Below, one piece after another: positions 1 through 10,453 of a stretch of DNA of 64,000 bases. The position numbers and the translations under genes are program-made. Under the pieces are notes generated by a model. That model was not told where the DNA came from. It saw only the letters and a program-made list of their open reading frames with translations, and made no database searches. Positions within the stretch are counted from its first letter, which is position 1, and every line of letters begins with the position of its first letter. Source of the stretch: Actinomadura sp. J1-007 (GTDB taxonomy: Bacteria; Actinomycetota; Actinomycetes; Streptosporangiales; Streptosporangiaceae); assembly GCF_009793335.1 (NCBI RefSeq), contig NZ_WING01000002.1:248001-312000 (forward strand). Direction: 5' to 3'.

Positions 1-2031
<2,031 letters not shown>

Positions 2032-2033
2032 AG

Positions 2034-3122
2034 TCAGCCTGCCTTGCGCTTCAGGAAGTCGAGGACCTGCGGGAACACATCGGAGGCCACGTCGGCTCCC
2101 ATGAACGCGTCCTGGTGCCCGTACCCGGGGAGGATCTCCAGCTCGTGCAGTCCGGGCGCGGCGCGGTCCAGCGTGCGGTGGCAGACGATGTTGGAGTCGC
2201 CGAACACGTGGTTGCGGTCGCCGGTCAGCAGCAGGATCGGGGTCGTCACGTCCGCCGCCCGCGACAGGTAGTCGCGGGGGAGGTCGGGATGGCGCCCGGC
2301 CCGGTCCCACTTCACGGCCCGGCCGGCCTTCGCCATCCGGGAGACGTGCCGGTAGTAGTGCACGCCGCACGCGCCGAACAGGTCCGGCAGCCGCGCGTGC
2401 GTGACCGGCGACATCTTGTCGTGGCTGAAGATCGGCTTGCCGCCGCCCCACATGAAGCTGAGGATGTGGCAGGCGGGCTCGTCGCAGCCCCTGTGGAACG
2501 GCGAGACCGCCTTGGACAGCATCCAGCCCCGCGTGAACGGCGGGCTGTCGCGGTAGCGCGGATCGATGAACGACGGGCCGAGGACGTACTCCATGAGCGC
2601 CGGCCCGTAGGCGAGCTTCACCTTCGACCACGCCGGCGGCCGGACCGTCAGCGCGACGCTGTTGCACGTCAGGCTGGTGACGCCGGTCGCCTTGCCCGCG
2701 AACAGGCTCATCGCGAACGACACCGAGCCGAGGCAGTGCGCGATCACGTGCACGCGCCGGTCGCCGATGTGCCTGCGCAGCTCCGCGAGGGCGGCCGGGT
2801 GGTCGTAGGCGGCGATGTCGTCGAGGGTGTGGCGGTGGGTCTCGGTGTCGTAGGGGAACCGGCCGCTCATCCGGAAGTCGAGCGTCCACACGTCGCCGAA
2901 GCCGCCGGCGTGCAGGAAGGACACCAGGTTCGTGTGTTCCGGCATGATGTACATGTCGCTGGACGTCGTCAGCCCGTGGATCAGCAGGACGACGTCGTCG
3001 CAGTCGGCCTGGTGGAACCTGGTCAGGTTCAGCCCCAGGCCGTCCGCGGTGGCGAACGGGTGCACGGTCACAGCCGCGTCGTTCACGCCCCCGAGCGTGA
3101 AACGCGTGATCCGCTTCTCCAT
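2034..3122 (-). CDS. alpha/beta-fold hydrolase paired with GMC oxidoreductase
   Basis: Predicted soluble alpha/beta hydrolase of 362 aa. The oxyanion region is LIHGLTTSS. The nucleophile elbow reads IAHCLGSVSF, so Cys stands where Ser is usual (GxSxG). The late GYGHQDAFMG supplies the catalytic His, and LLTGDRNHVF precedes it. I chose the ATG at 3122 because the transcript reads GGAGGGGCAGGCC just before it; an in-frame start at 3167 has no such site. The gene runs directly into the GMC oxidoreductase (2-nt gap). In some bacteria a hydrolase like this is fused to the GMC enzyme, so a common pathway on an esterified or lactone sterol-like substrate is plausible. The substrate is unknown. Confidence 0.8.
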   Translation of the reverse strand: MEKRITRFTLGGVNDAAVTVHPFATADGLGLNLTRFHQADCDDVVLLIHGLTTSSDMYIMPEHTNLVSFLHAGGFGDVWTLDFRMSGRFPYDTETHRHTLDDIAAYDHPAALAELRRHIGDRRVHVIAHCLGSVSFAMSLFAGKATGVTSLTCNSVALTVRPPAWSKVKLAYGPALMEYVLGPSFIDPRYRDSPPFTRGWMLSKAVSPFHRGCDEPACHILSFMWGGGKPIFSHDKMSPVTHARLPDLFGACGVHYYRHVSRMAKAGRAVKWDRAGRHPDLPRDYLSRAADVTTPILLLTGDRNHVFGDSNIVCHRTLDRAAPGLHELEILPGYGHQDAFMGADVASDVFPQVLDFLKRKAG

Positions 3123-3252
3123 GGCCTGCCCCTCCGCCTTCGTCACGGCCACAACCTTGCCAAACACGCATATGTACGGTGCATCGTGGATAACACGTAC
3201 TTACGTGGAGTGCAGGTCGGCGACCCGTACGTACAAGTAGTGAGAGTCCGGA

Positions 3253-4113
3253 TCAGTCGTGCCGGTTCATGGCGGTCGCGACCCCCACCCGCGAGGTCAC
3301 GCCGATCTTGGCGAAGACCCGCGACAGGTGCGTCTCCACGGTCCGCACGCTGAGGAAGAGCTGCTCGGCGATCTGCTGGTTGCTGCGGCCCTCCGCGACG
3401 AGCTGGGCGATCTCCAGCTCGCGGGGAGACAGCCCGTACGGCGCGTTCCCGCGTCCGCCCGCTCCGGACGCGGCCCGCCCGCCGGGCGCGGGGACGCGCA
3501 CCCCGAGGCGCCGCTGCTCCCGTACGGCCTGCGCGTGGGGGCCGTGCATCCCGCACGACTCGAAGATCTCGGCGGCGACCCGCAGGCGCTCCCGCGCAGG
3601 CGCGCGCAGCCCGGCCGCGCCGTTGGCGAGCCCGGCGGTGAACTCGGCGCGCCCCGCGTCGGGCAGCCGCCCGGCGGCGCGGAGCATATCGGCCGCCTCG
3701 GCGGCGAGCACGGCGGCGCGCGCGGGCTCGTGGACCCGAAGCGCGTGCGCGCGCGCGAGCCGCGCGAGCCCGGTGTCGCCGACGACCTCCTCGACGGCGA
3801 GCGCGCCCGCGATGTCGGCCCAGTACGAGGCGTCCTGCGCGTCGCCCTGGACGCCGCGCACCCAGGCCAGCGTCTCCGCGCACATCGTCAGGGTGCTCAT
3901 GTCCAGGCCCTTGGTGCCGTCGCCGCACGCCTCGATCAGCGCGGCCGAGCCCTCCTCCAGCCGTCCGGCGTTGACCATCGCGCACGCGCGCGCGACGCAC
4001 GCCATGGCCGTCCACCACTCGCCGGACCCGGTGTCGTTGGCGACGGCCTCGTCGCCCAGCTTCAGCGCGAACTCGTGGTCGCCCGCCCAGCTCGCGGCCA
4101 GGCACTGCTGCAT
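3253..4113 (-). CDS. LuxR-family regulator, C-terminal part (TPR + HTH), out of frame with 4113..6254
   Basis: Encodes 286 aa starting MQQCLAASWAGDHEF: helical TPR-like repeats, then a LuxR/GerE DNA-binding domain at the C-terminus (LSPRELEIAQLVAEGRSN then LSVRTVETHLSRVFAKIG). It is the natural continuation of the ATPase part encoded at 4113..6254. The two frames meet at GGGTGATGCAG, where the TGA stop of the first and the ATG of the second share an A. Adding one G to the GGG run gives an uninterrupted protein of about 1000 aa, the normal size of LAL regulators. It is therefore either a sequencing/frameshift break or a genuine translationally coupled pair. No ligand can be inferred. Confidence 0.8.
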   Translation of the reverse strand: MQQCLAASWAGDHEFALKLGDEAVANDTGSGEWWTAMACVARACAMVNAGRLEEGSAALIEACGDGTKGLDMSTLTMCAETLAWVRGVQGDAQDASYWADIAGALAVEEVVGDTGLARLARAHALRVHEPARAAVLAAEAADMLRAAGRLPDAGRAEFTAGLANGAAGLRAPARERLRVAAEIFESCGMHGPHAQAVREQRRLGVRVPAPGGRAASGAGGRGNAPYGLSPRELEIAQLVAEGRSNQQIAEQLFLSVRTVETHLSRVFAKIGVTSRVGVATAMNRHD

Positions 4114-6254
4114 CACCCGTACGCGACGACCTCGCGGGAGCGCAGCTCGCGGCCGACGGCGGCGGCCTCGTCGGCGGCGGCCGCCGCCTCGGCGAGGCGT
4201 CCCTGGAGCAGCAGGGCCCGGGAGTAGCCGGCCAGGAAGTAGCCGAGGATGTAGGTCTGCCCGGTGGAGCGGGCGATGGAGACGCAGCGTTCTAGGTGCC
4301 GCAGCGCCGCCTCGTACCGGCCGAGGAAGATCTCGCAGAAGCCGAGCCAGACCATGCAGTCCAGGCAGTCGGTGAAGTCGTTGTCGGACGCGGCGGAGAA
4401 CAGCCGGTCGCCGGCCTCGGCGTAGGCGATCGCCTCGGAGATCTTCCCCGCGCCGTACGCCGTCATCGGCCGCATCGACGCGATCGCCGCCTTCAGGCCG
4501 GGGCCCCACCCCGGGGCGCTCTCGGGGATCGTGTCCAGGACGGCCTGCGAACCGCGGATGTCGATCCGCTGGATGCGGTCGAAGACGAGGCGGATGCGGA
4601 GCAGGACGGCGGCGGGGGCCTGGCGGTCGCTGATGCCGCGCAGCTCGTCGAGGACCAGGGCGCGGGCCTCGTGGACGCGGCCGAGCTGGCGTTCCATGAC
4701 GGCGCAGAGCTGGACGGCGCGGGCGCGGCGGATCGTGTCGTCGGTGGGCAGCAGGTTCAGCAGGTTGCGGGCGGTGAGGCGGCCCTCGCTGGCGCGTCCG
4801 GACACGGCCTGGACGTGCGCGAGCTCCAGCATCAGCTCGACCCGGGTCGGGGAGCCGTCCGCGGGCGCGGCGCCGTTCTGGTCGGGGGCGGGGTCGTCGG
4901 GCATCAGGTCGAGCGCGGCCTCCAGCCAGTACGCGGCGGTGGCCGGGGCCTGCGCGGCGACGACGCCGGCGGCCTCCACGAGGGTGCGGGCGGCGGACGC
5001 GTCGCCGAACCGCGCGGACCGTACGACGTGGTGGGCGCGGATCGCGGCCGGGGCGCCGAGGCCCGCGAGGTGCGCGGCGACGCGGTCGTGCGCGGCGAGG
5101 CGCCACCCGGCGGCGGTGGAGGCGTACGCGACGTGCCGCACGAGCGGGTGCCGGAACCGGAACCGGCCGACGGCGGCGGGCCGCACGACGTCGCGGGCGG
5201 TGAGGACGTCGAGGGCGGCGAGCGCCTCGGCCTCGTCCATCTCGGCGGCGACCGCCGCGAGGCCCGGCTCGAACTCGTCGGCCGCGACGGCGGCGGCGTG
5301 CGCCAGGGTCAGCGCCTCGGGGGGCAGCGCGCTCAGCTCGACCTGGAGGGCGGTGCGCACGGCGGAGGGGACCTCGGTGAGCTTGGCGACGCCCATGTCC
5401 CAGCTCACGCCCTCGGCGTCGTCGGCGACCACGGCGGGCTCCCCGCCCCGGTCCATCCGCGCGAGCGCCTCCAGGTAGAACGGGTTGCCGCCGCTGGCCT
5501 TGTAGAGGGCCTCGCAGCGCGAGGCGCTCACGTCCGGGCCGAGGAACTCCTCGACCTCGCTCATCGTCAGCGGATCGACCGCGACGTGCACGCTGTGCGG
5601 CCCGGCGGCGTCGACCAGCGCGGCGAGGCGCGGGGACGCCTGCGCCGGGCGGTAGCCGACGGCGACGAGGACGCGGGCCTTCGGCGGGTGCCGGACGAGG
5701 TGGTCCAGCAGTTCGACGGTCGCCTCGTCGGCCCAGTGCAGGTCGTCCAGGATGAGGACGAGCCCGGCGGGCCCGGCCAGCTCCTCCAGCAGGTGCCGGA
5801 CGGTGCGGTGGAGCTGGTAGCGCGCGACGCGCGGGTCGGCGGAGCCGTTGCTCCCGGCGGGCGCCGTCGCGGGGCCGCTCTCGCCGAAGTCGGCGAGGGC
5901 GGGGAAGACGGTGCCGAGGAGGCGGAGCGCCTGCGGGCTGAGGCCCGTGCGGTGGTCTTCGAGGTGGTCGTCGAGCGCGTCCACGACGGCGCCGAACGGC
6001 ATCTCCTGCTCGAACTCGGCGGCGCGGCCGGACAGGACGGGCAGGCTGCGCGCGGCGCCGGCGTCGGTCAGCTCGCCGAGCAGCCGGGTCTTGCCCGCCC
6101 CCGGCTCGCCGACGAGCGCGAGGAACGCGAACGTGCCGCCCTCGGTCGCGTCCAGCGCGTGGCCGAGCGCGTCGAGAGCCTCCCGGCGGCCCACCAGGGG
6201 AGCGTTGCCGGGCCGGTCATCCGCGTCGTGGGTCGCACGACCCTCCATGTCCAC
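4113..6254 (-). CDS. LuxR-family (LAL) regulator, N-terminal AAA ATPase/TPR part
   Basis: 713 aa with an N-terminal AAA-type ATPase module. Walker A is GEPGAGKTRL (about residues 48-57) and Walker B is LVLILDDLHWADEA (about 160-175). TPR-like helices follow to the end (REVVAYG). The first codon is GTG at 6254, with an in-frame ATG two codons later at 6248; neither has a strong ribosome site. This is the sensor/ATPase part of a large LuxR (LAL/MalT-like) activator whose DNA-binding domain is in the next frame (3253..4113). It sits upstream of the GMC oxidoreductase/hydrolase genes on the same strand, so control of that pair is possible but unproven. Confidence 0.85.
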   Translation of the reverse strand: MDMEGRATHDADDRPGNAPLVGRREALDALGHALDATEGGTFAFLALVGEPGAGKTRLLGELTDAGAARSLPVLSGRAAEFEQEMPFGAVVDALDDHLEDHRTGLSPQALRLLGTVFPALADFGESGPATAPAGSNGSADPRVARYQLHRTVRHLLEELAGPAGLVLILDDLHWADEATVELLDHLVRHPPKARVLVAVGYRPAQASPRLAALVDAAGPHSVHVAVDPLTMSEVEEFLGPDVSASRCEALYKASGGNPFYLEALARMDRGGEPAVVADDAEGVSWDMGVAKLTEVPSAVRTALQVELSALPPEALTLAHAAAVAADEFEPGLAAVAAEMDEAEALAALDVLTARDVVRPAAVGRFRFRHPLVRHVAYASTAAGWRLAAHDRVAAHLAGLGAPAAIRAHHVVRSARFGDASAARTLVEAAGVVAAQAPATAAYWLEAALDLMPDDPAPDQNGAAPADGSPTRVELMLELAHVQAVSGRASEGRLTARNLLNLLPTDDTIRRARAVQLCAVMERQLGRVHEARALVLDELRGISDRQAPAAVLLRIRLVFDRIQRIDIRGSQAVLDTIPESAPGWGPGLKAAIASMRPMTAYGAGKISEAIAYAEAGDRLFSAASDNDFTDCLDCMVWLGFCEIFLGRYEAALRHLERCVSIARSTGQTYILGYFLAGYSRALLLQGRLAEAAAAADEAAAVGRELRSREVVAYG

Positions 6255-6629
6255 ACCCCAACAGCGACAGGCGGTCGAAACGCCGTGATTGTGCCTCTAG
6301 TTGTGTTTGTTGAGAATTGCGGAGATTACCTTAGCGATCGTTCGTCGGCGCGGCCGGGTGACACGCCCCGGACATCGCCGTGCCCGCGCGGGCTCCCCGG
6401 CCCGGTCGCGTCCACGGGCGGCCCGGGACCATCCCCGGCCCCGGCCATGACCGCAGTGCTATCAACCGCCGTCTCGGCCCGCGTGTCAACCGTCAGAACC
6501 GAACCGTTCCGTAGTCGTCACCTGGCTTTCGGGTCACTCTCCGGCACATTCGATCCCGAACGATCCCGCGCGCGGTGCCCCTGGGGCGCGTGCGGCGTCC
6601 TGGGGGCGCCCTGGCGGGCGGCGGGCCGT
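6255..6629. other. intergenic region upstream of the LAL regulator
   Basis: No convincing gene. Around 6290-6345 the composition drops in GC compared with the flanks (runs such as gtgcctctagttgtgtttgttgag are split across this stretch), which suits a promoter for the leftward LuxR-type gene. No operator or terminator is clear. The remainder is ordinary GC-rich spacer after the phosphatase gene. Confidence 0.4.
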
Positions 6630-7304
6630 TCACCAGTGCAGGCGGGCCCACGAGCGGCGCGGGGAGTCGGCGATGCGGCTGAGCGCGACGACCGCCGCCG
6701 GGGGACGCGCCGCGCGGCGCCCGTCCAGGCCGCGCATGAACGACACCTGCTCCAGCGTCGGCGGGCCGATCGCGAGGCTGCGCGCGGTGGCGGTGGCGGC
6801 GTCGGCCTGCCCGGTGCGCACCAGGTACGCGGCGGCCATCGTCCCGGTGCGCCCGACCCCGGCGCCGCAGTGCACGAACACCGGGCCGCGCGCCCGCCGG
6901 ACGGCGTCCATGAACCGTTGGACCTGCTCGGCGGACGGCGCCTGCCCGTCGCGCATCGGGATCCGCACGGCCGCCAGCCCCGCGCGTCCGGGCAGCGCGA
7001 GCGACGAGGCGGGCAGGTCCTCGGCGCGCAGGTCGACGACCGTCCGGACGCCGCGCCGCGCGAGGCCCCGGTAGCCCTCGGCGGTCGGCGCCGCGCCGCG
7101 CCACAGGCGACCGTCCACGTACGCGAAGTTCTTGACGCCGGGGAGGGAGACGGGCGGCGGGCCCTCGATCCGTTCGGACGCGCGCGCCGACTCGCTCATG
7201 AGCAGGATCGCCAGGCTCACGACCATCCAGGAGAGCGCGTAGCCGGCCGCGCCGGCGAGCAGCGTGACGCCGAGCGTCCGCCGACGACCCCGAACCCACC
7301 GCAT
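6630..7304 (-). CDS. membrane-anchored dual-specificity/tyrosine phosphatase-like protein
   Basis: 224 aa. After a basic start (MRWVRGRRR) there is one hydrophobic segment (about residues 12-35), so the protein is probably membrane-tethered. The catalytic P-loop is complete: VHCGAGVGRTGT (about residues 148-159), which matches HCx5R(S/T). It is preceded by VDLRAEDLP and a general-acid-like region, as in DSP/PTP-family cysteine phosphatases that act on phosphoproteins or phosphoinositides. The ATG at 7304 is the only good start. It is a single gene, separated from its neighbours by modest gaps. The substrate is unknown. Confidence 0.8.
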   Translation of the reverse strand: MRWVRGRRRTLGVTLLAGAAGYALSWMVVSLAILLMSESARASERIEGPPPVSLPGVKNFAYVDGRLWRGAAPTAEGYRGLARRGVRTVVDLRAEDLPASSLALPGRAGLAAVRIPMRDGQAPSAEQVQRFMDAVRRARGPVFVHCGAGVGRTGTMAAAYLVRTGQADAATATARSLAIGPPTLEQVSFMRGLDGRRAARPPAAVVALSRIADSPRRSWARLHW

Positions 7305-7388
7305 CGGCCGAGGATAACCCGGCGCCGGGGGCGGTTCGCGACGAGTGGCGGATATGCCCGGCCCGTCGGCGCGGTGCCGCGTCGCGCC

Positions 7389-8024
7389 TCAGCCCGTTCC
7401 CGGGTCCACGAGGAGCACTTCGAGGGTGCGGGGGCCGTGCACGCCCTCCACCCGGTCCAGTTCGATGTCGCTGGTGGCGGACGGGCCCGACACGAACGTC
7501 AGAGGGCGCGCGGGGTCGAGGCGGCCGAGCGCCTCGGGGACGTCGGCCGCGACCTGATCGGCCCGCACGACGATCAGGAGGTAGTCGGGGACGAGCGACA
7601 GCGCCCGCCGCCCCTGCCCGGGACCGTGGTCGAGGACGATCGTGCCGGTCTCGGCGATGGCGGCGGCGCAGCCGGTGACCGCGCCCGCGAGCCGGTCCAG
7701 CTCGGCGACGGACGGGTCGCGGACCAGACGGGACGGATCGACGCCCGCGAGCCACTCCGGAGCGAGGCCGGACGGGACGGCGTGCGCGCCGGGACGGGCC
7801 GCGAGCGCCTCGGCGACCTTCGCCGCGACGGCGTCCGGCGCCACGCGGCGCACGGTCGCGCGGTAGTCGGCGACGCGTTCGGCGAACAGGTCCAGGATCC
7901 CCTCGGCGTGGTGCCGCGTCGCGTACGCGCGGTCGATGCGGGCGTGGTCGGCCGCGACCTCGGCGGCGGAACGGGGCGGCACGATCCGGTCGATCCTGCC
8001 GAGCACGGCGTCGCGGGCGTTCAC
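7389..8024 (-). CDS. lutC: LUD-domain protein LutC, L-lactate utilisation
   Basis: 211 aa LUD-domain protein, the third component of the LutABC iron-sulfur L-lactate dehydrogenase complex that oxidises lactate to pyruvate. The diagnostic C-terminal stretches are present: AAAIAETGTIVLDHG and LTFVSGPSATSDIEL, followed by GVHGPRTLEVLL. The start is GTG at 8024, chosen because GGAGGAGG lies just upstream and because it forms a GTGA overlap with the lutB stop, the usual mark of translational coupling. It is the last gene of a lutA-lutB-lutC operon. No LutP permease or LutR regulator is adjacent. Confidence 0.92.
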   Translation of the reverse strand: MNARDAVLGRIDRIVPPRSAAEVAADHARIDRAYATRHHAEGILDLFAERVADYRATVRRVAPDAVAAKVAEALAARPGAHAVPSGLAPEWLAGVDPSRLVRDPSVAELDRLAGAVTGCAAAIAETGTIVLDHGPGQGRRALSLVPDYLLIVVRADQVAADVPEALGRLDPARPLTFVSGPSATSDIELDRVEGVHGPRTLEVLLVDPGTG

Positions 8025-9478
8025 GAGTCCTCCTCCGTACGGCCGCCGTCCGTCCGGGCCCACCAGGCGCGGAACGACTCGGGCGGCGGCGCGGGCGCGT
8101 CGCGGGTGGCGGACCACGCCTTCAGCGGGCCCGGCAGGCGGCGGATGCGGCCCCCGCGCCCGACGACGTTGCGGCTCGCGGACGCGACGCGCTGCGCGAG
8201 CGCGAGGCGGGCGGGGGAGCGGAGCGCCCAGCCCGCGGCGCCCATCGCGGCCCGTTCGAGCGGATGGCGCGGGCCGCTCTCCACCGCGCGGGCGCGCAAG
8301 TGGACCAGCACCTCGGGGATGTCGATCGCGACGGGGCAGACGTCGAAGCACGCGCCGCACAGCGACGAGGCGTACGGGAGGGACGCGTCGACGTCCGAGC
8401 CGATCCCGCGGATCTGCGGCGACAGGATCGCGCCGATCGGCCCCGGGTACGGCGACCCGTACGCGTGGCCGCCCGCGCGCGCGTAGACGGGGCACACGTT
8501 GAGGCACGCCGAGCAGCGGATGCAGCGCAGCGCCTGCCTTCCCACCTCGTCCGCGAGCGTGTCGGTACGGCCGTTGTCGAGCAGGACGAGATGGAAGTCG
8601 CGGGGGCCGTCGCCCGGCGTGACGCCCGTCCAGGACGAGGTGTACGGGTTCATCCGCTCGGCGGTGGACGAGCGGGGCAGCAGCTGGAGGAACACCTCCA
8701 GATCGCGCCACGTCGGGATCACCTTCTCCACGCCCATCACCGAGATCAGCGTCTCGGGGAGCGTGAGGCACATGCGGCCGTTGCCCTCCGACTCCAGCAC
8801 GACGAGCGTGCCGGTGTCGGCGACGGCGAAGTTGACGCCGGACACCGCGACCTTGGCCGACAGGAACTTCGCGCGCAGGTGCCGCCGGGACGCCTCGGCC
8901 AGCTCCGCCGGCGCGTCGGTGAGGCCCTCCGGCGCGTCCGGCATCGCGCGCCGGAAGACGTCGCGGATCTCCGACCGGTTGCGGTGGATCGCGGGCACCA
9001 GGATGTGCGACGGGCGGTCGCCGTCGCCGAGCTGGACGATCAGCTCCGCGAGGTCGGTCTCGTACGCGGCGATCCCGGCGTCCGCGAGCGCCTCGTTCAG
9101 GCCGGTCTCCTGCGTGGCCATCGACTTGACCTTGACGACCTCGCGCTCCCCGGTCGCCCGCACCAGCCGGGTCACGACCGCGTTGGCCTCGGCGGCGTCG
9201 CGCGCCCAGTGCACCGTCCCGCCGGCCTCGGTGACGCGCCGTTCGAGCAGCCGCAGGTAGTGGCCGAGGTTCGCCAGGACGTGGTCCTTGATCTGCTTGC
9301 CCGACTCGCGCAGCGCCGCCCAGTCGTCCAGCTCGGCGACCGCGCCCGCGCGCTTGGCGCGGATCGTGGCCGTCGCGCGGCCGAGGTTGGCGCGCAGCCG
9401 CCGGTCGCCGACGGCCTCCCGCGCGGCGTCCGGGAACGAGGGCATCCCGACGTAGGTGGGCATCGCGCCGTCGCTCAT
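8021..9478 (-). CDS. lutB: iron-sulfur LUD protein LutB, L-lactate utilisation
   Basis: 485 aa. An N-terminal LUD domain (KSMATQETGLNEAL, SAKVAVSGVNFAVADTGT) is followed by a ferredoxin-like region with two Cys clusters, CIRCSACLNVCPVY and CGACFDVCPVAI, which bind two [4Fe-4S] clusters. A C-terminal tail ends near WWARTDGG. This is the electron-transfer subunit of the LutABC lactate oxidation complex. The ATG at 9478 overlaps the lutA stop as ATGA, and the stop overlaps lutC as GTGA, so the three genes are translated as a unit. Length and motif order are normal for the family. Confidence 0.93.
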   Translation of the reverse strand: MSDGAMPTYVGMPSFPDAAREAVGDRRLRANLGRATATIRAKRAGAVAELDDWAALRESGKQIKDHVLANLGHYLRLLERRVTEAGGTVHWARDAAEANAVVTRLVRATGEREVVKVKSMATQETGLNEALADAGIAAYETDLAELIVQLGDGDRPSHILVPAIHRNRSEIRDVFRRAMPDAPEGLTDAPAELAEASRRHLRAKFLSAKVAVSGVNFAVADTGTLVVLESEGNGRMCLTLPETLISVMGVEKVIPTWRDLEVFLQLLPRSSTAERMNPYTSSWTGVTPGDGPRDFHLVLLDNGRTDTLADEVGRQALRCIRCSACLNVCPVYARAGGHAYGSPYPGPIGAILSPQIRGIGSDVDASLPYASSLCGACFDVCPVAIDIPEVLVHLRARAVESGPRHPLERAAMGAAGWALRSPARLALAQRVASASRNVVGRGGRIRRLPGPLKAWSATRDAPAPPPESFRAWWARTDGGRTEEDS

Positions 9479-10188
9479 GCGGGAGCCCCCTCCGTCGCGG
9501 CGAGGATCTCCGCGAGGTGCACCGGCCGCACGGACGCGCCCGCGCGCGACAGCGTCCCGCCGATGTGCATCAGGCACGAGTTGTCGGCGGCGCACAGCGT
9601 GCCGGCGCCCGTCGCCCGCACCTGCGCGGCCTTGTCGGCGCCCATCGCGGACGACACCGCCGGGTTCTTCAGGGCGAACGTGCCGCCGAAGCCGCAGCAC
9701 TCGTCCGCGCCGGGCAGCTCGACCAGGTCGATGCCGCGCACCTCGCGCAGCAGCCGCAGCGGCCGGTCGCCCACGCGCAGCAGCCGCAGCGAGTGGCACG
9801 TCGGGTGGTACGTCACGCGGTGCGGGTAGGATGCGCCCACGTCCGTCACGCCGAGGACGTCCACCAGGAACTCCGACAGCTCGTACACCCGGGACGCCGT
9901 GCCCGACGCCGCGGGGACGAGGCGCGGATGCCATTCGCGGACCATCGCCGCGCACGACGCCGACGGCGTCACCACCGCGTCGTACGGCGCGAACGCGTCG
10001 GCGAAGCCCTTCACCAGGGGCACCGCCTGCGCGCGGTAGCCGGTGTTGAAGTGCATCTGCCCGCAGCACGTCTGCGCCGCCGGGAAGCCGACGTCGTGCC
10101 CGAGCCGCCGCAGCAGGCGCACCACGGCCTTCCCGGTCCCGGGGTACAGGGTGTCGTTCACGCAGGTGACGAAGATCGCGACCCTCAC
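9475..10188 (-). CDS. lutA: Fe-S oxidoreductase LutA, L-lactate utilisation
   Basis: 237 aa protein with two copies of the cysteine-rich CCG domain: CCGQMHFNTGY in the first half and ADECCGFGGTFALK in the second. This is the hallmark of LutA/GlpC-like subunits that coordinate a non-cubane or [4Fe-4S] cluster. The conserved N-terminus is RVAIFVTCVND, so I place the start at the GTG at 10188; an ATG at 10266 would add a non-conserved Trp-rich leader. It is the first gene of the lutABC operon, whose promoter should lie in the gap shared with the divergent gdhA. Confidence 0.9.
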   Translation of the reverse strand: MRVAIFVTCVNDTLYPGTGKAVVRLLRRLGHDVGFPAAQTCCGQMHFNTGYRAQAVPLVKGFADAFAPYDAVVTPSASCAAMVREWHPRLVPAASGTASRVYELSEFLVDVLGVTDVGASYPHRVTYHPTCHSLRLLRVGDRPLRLLREVRGIDLVELPGADECCGFGGTFALKNPAVSSAMGADKAAQVRATGAGTLCAADNSCLMHIGGTLSRAGASVRPVHLAEILAATEGAPA

Positions 10189-10453
10189 GCGGAGCCCCGC
10201 GACGGCGCGTCGGACGTTCTCAGCACTCCGCCACCGTAACCCTCCCCAGGGCCAAGGGATCGCCATCGCCCGTCCCGAACCCGGTCAACGCCGTACGGCG
10301 CGGGCCCCGCCGCGTCCCCCGGCTGATCACCATGAGGGGACTTTTCCACCGGGAGATAAAGTTGGCGCCGGTCGTCGCCCGCGGGGCGACCTGGAGCCGG
10401 CCGGGGGCGCGGGAGCCTCCGGCGCGCAGGAGCCGCCAACGAGAGGAACGCGC
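10189..10453. promoter_or_regulatory. divergent promoter region lutA / gdhA
   Basis: The gap between lutABC (leftward) and gdhA (rightward) has no gene of its own. A less GC-rich stretch, ggacttttccaccgggag followed by ataaagttgg near 10335-10370, is the best candidate for a promoter. GAGAGGAA at about 10441 serves gdhA as ribosome site. No clear inverted-repeat operator was found. Confidence 0.4.

Noticed and set aside
4296..8486. Plus-strand 1396-codon open frame
   Set aside because: Antisense to the LAL regulator, phosphatase and lut genes; no motif and no plausible start context.
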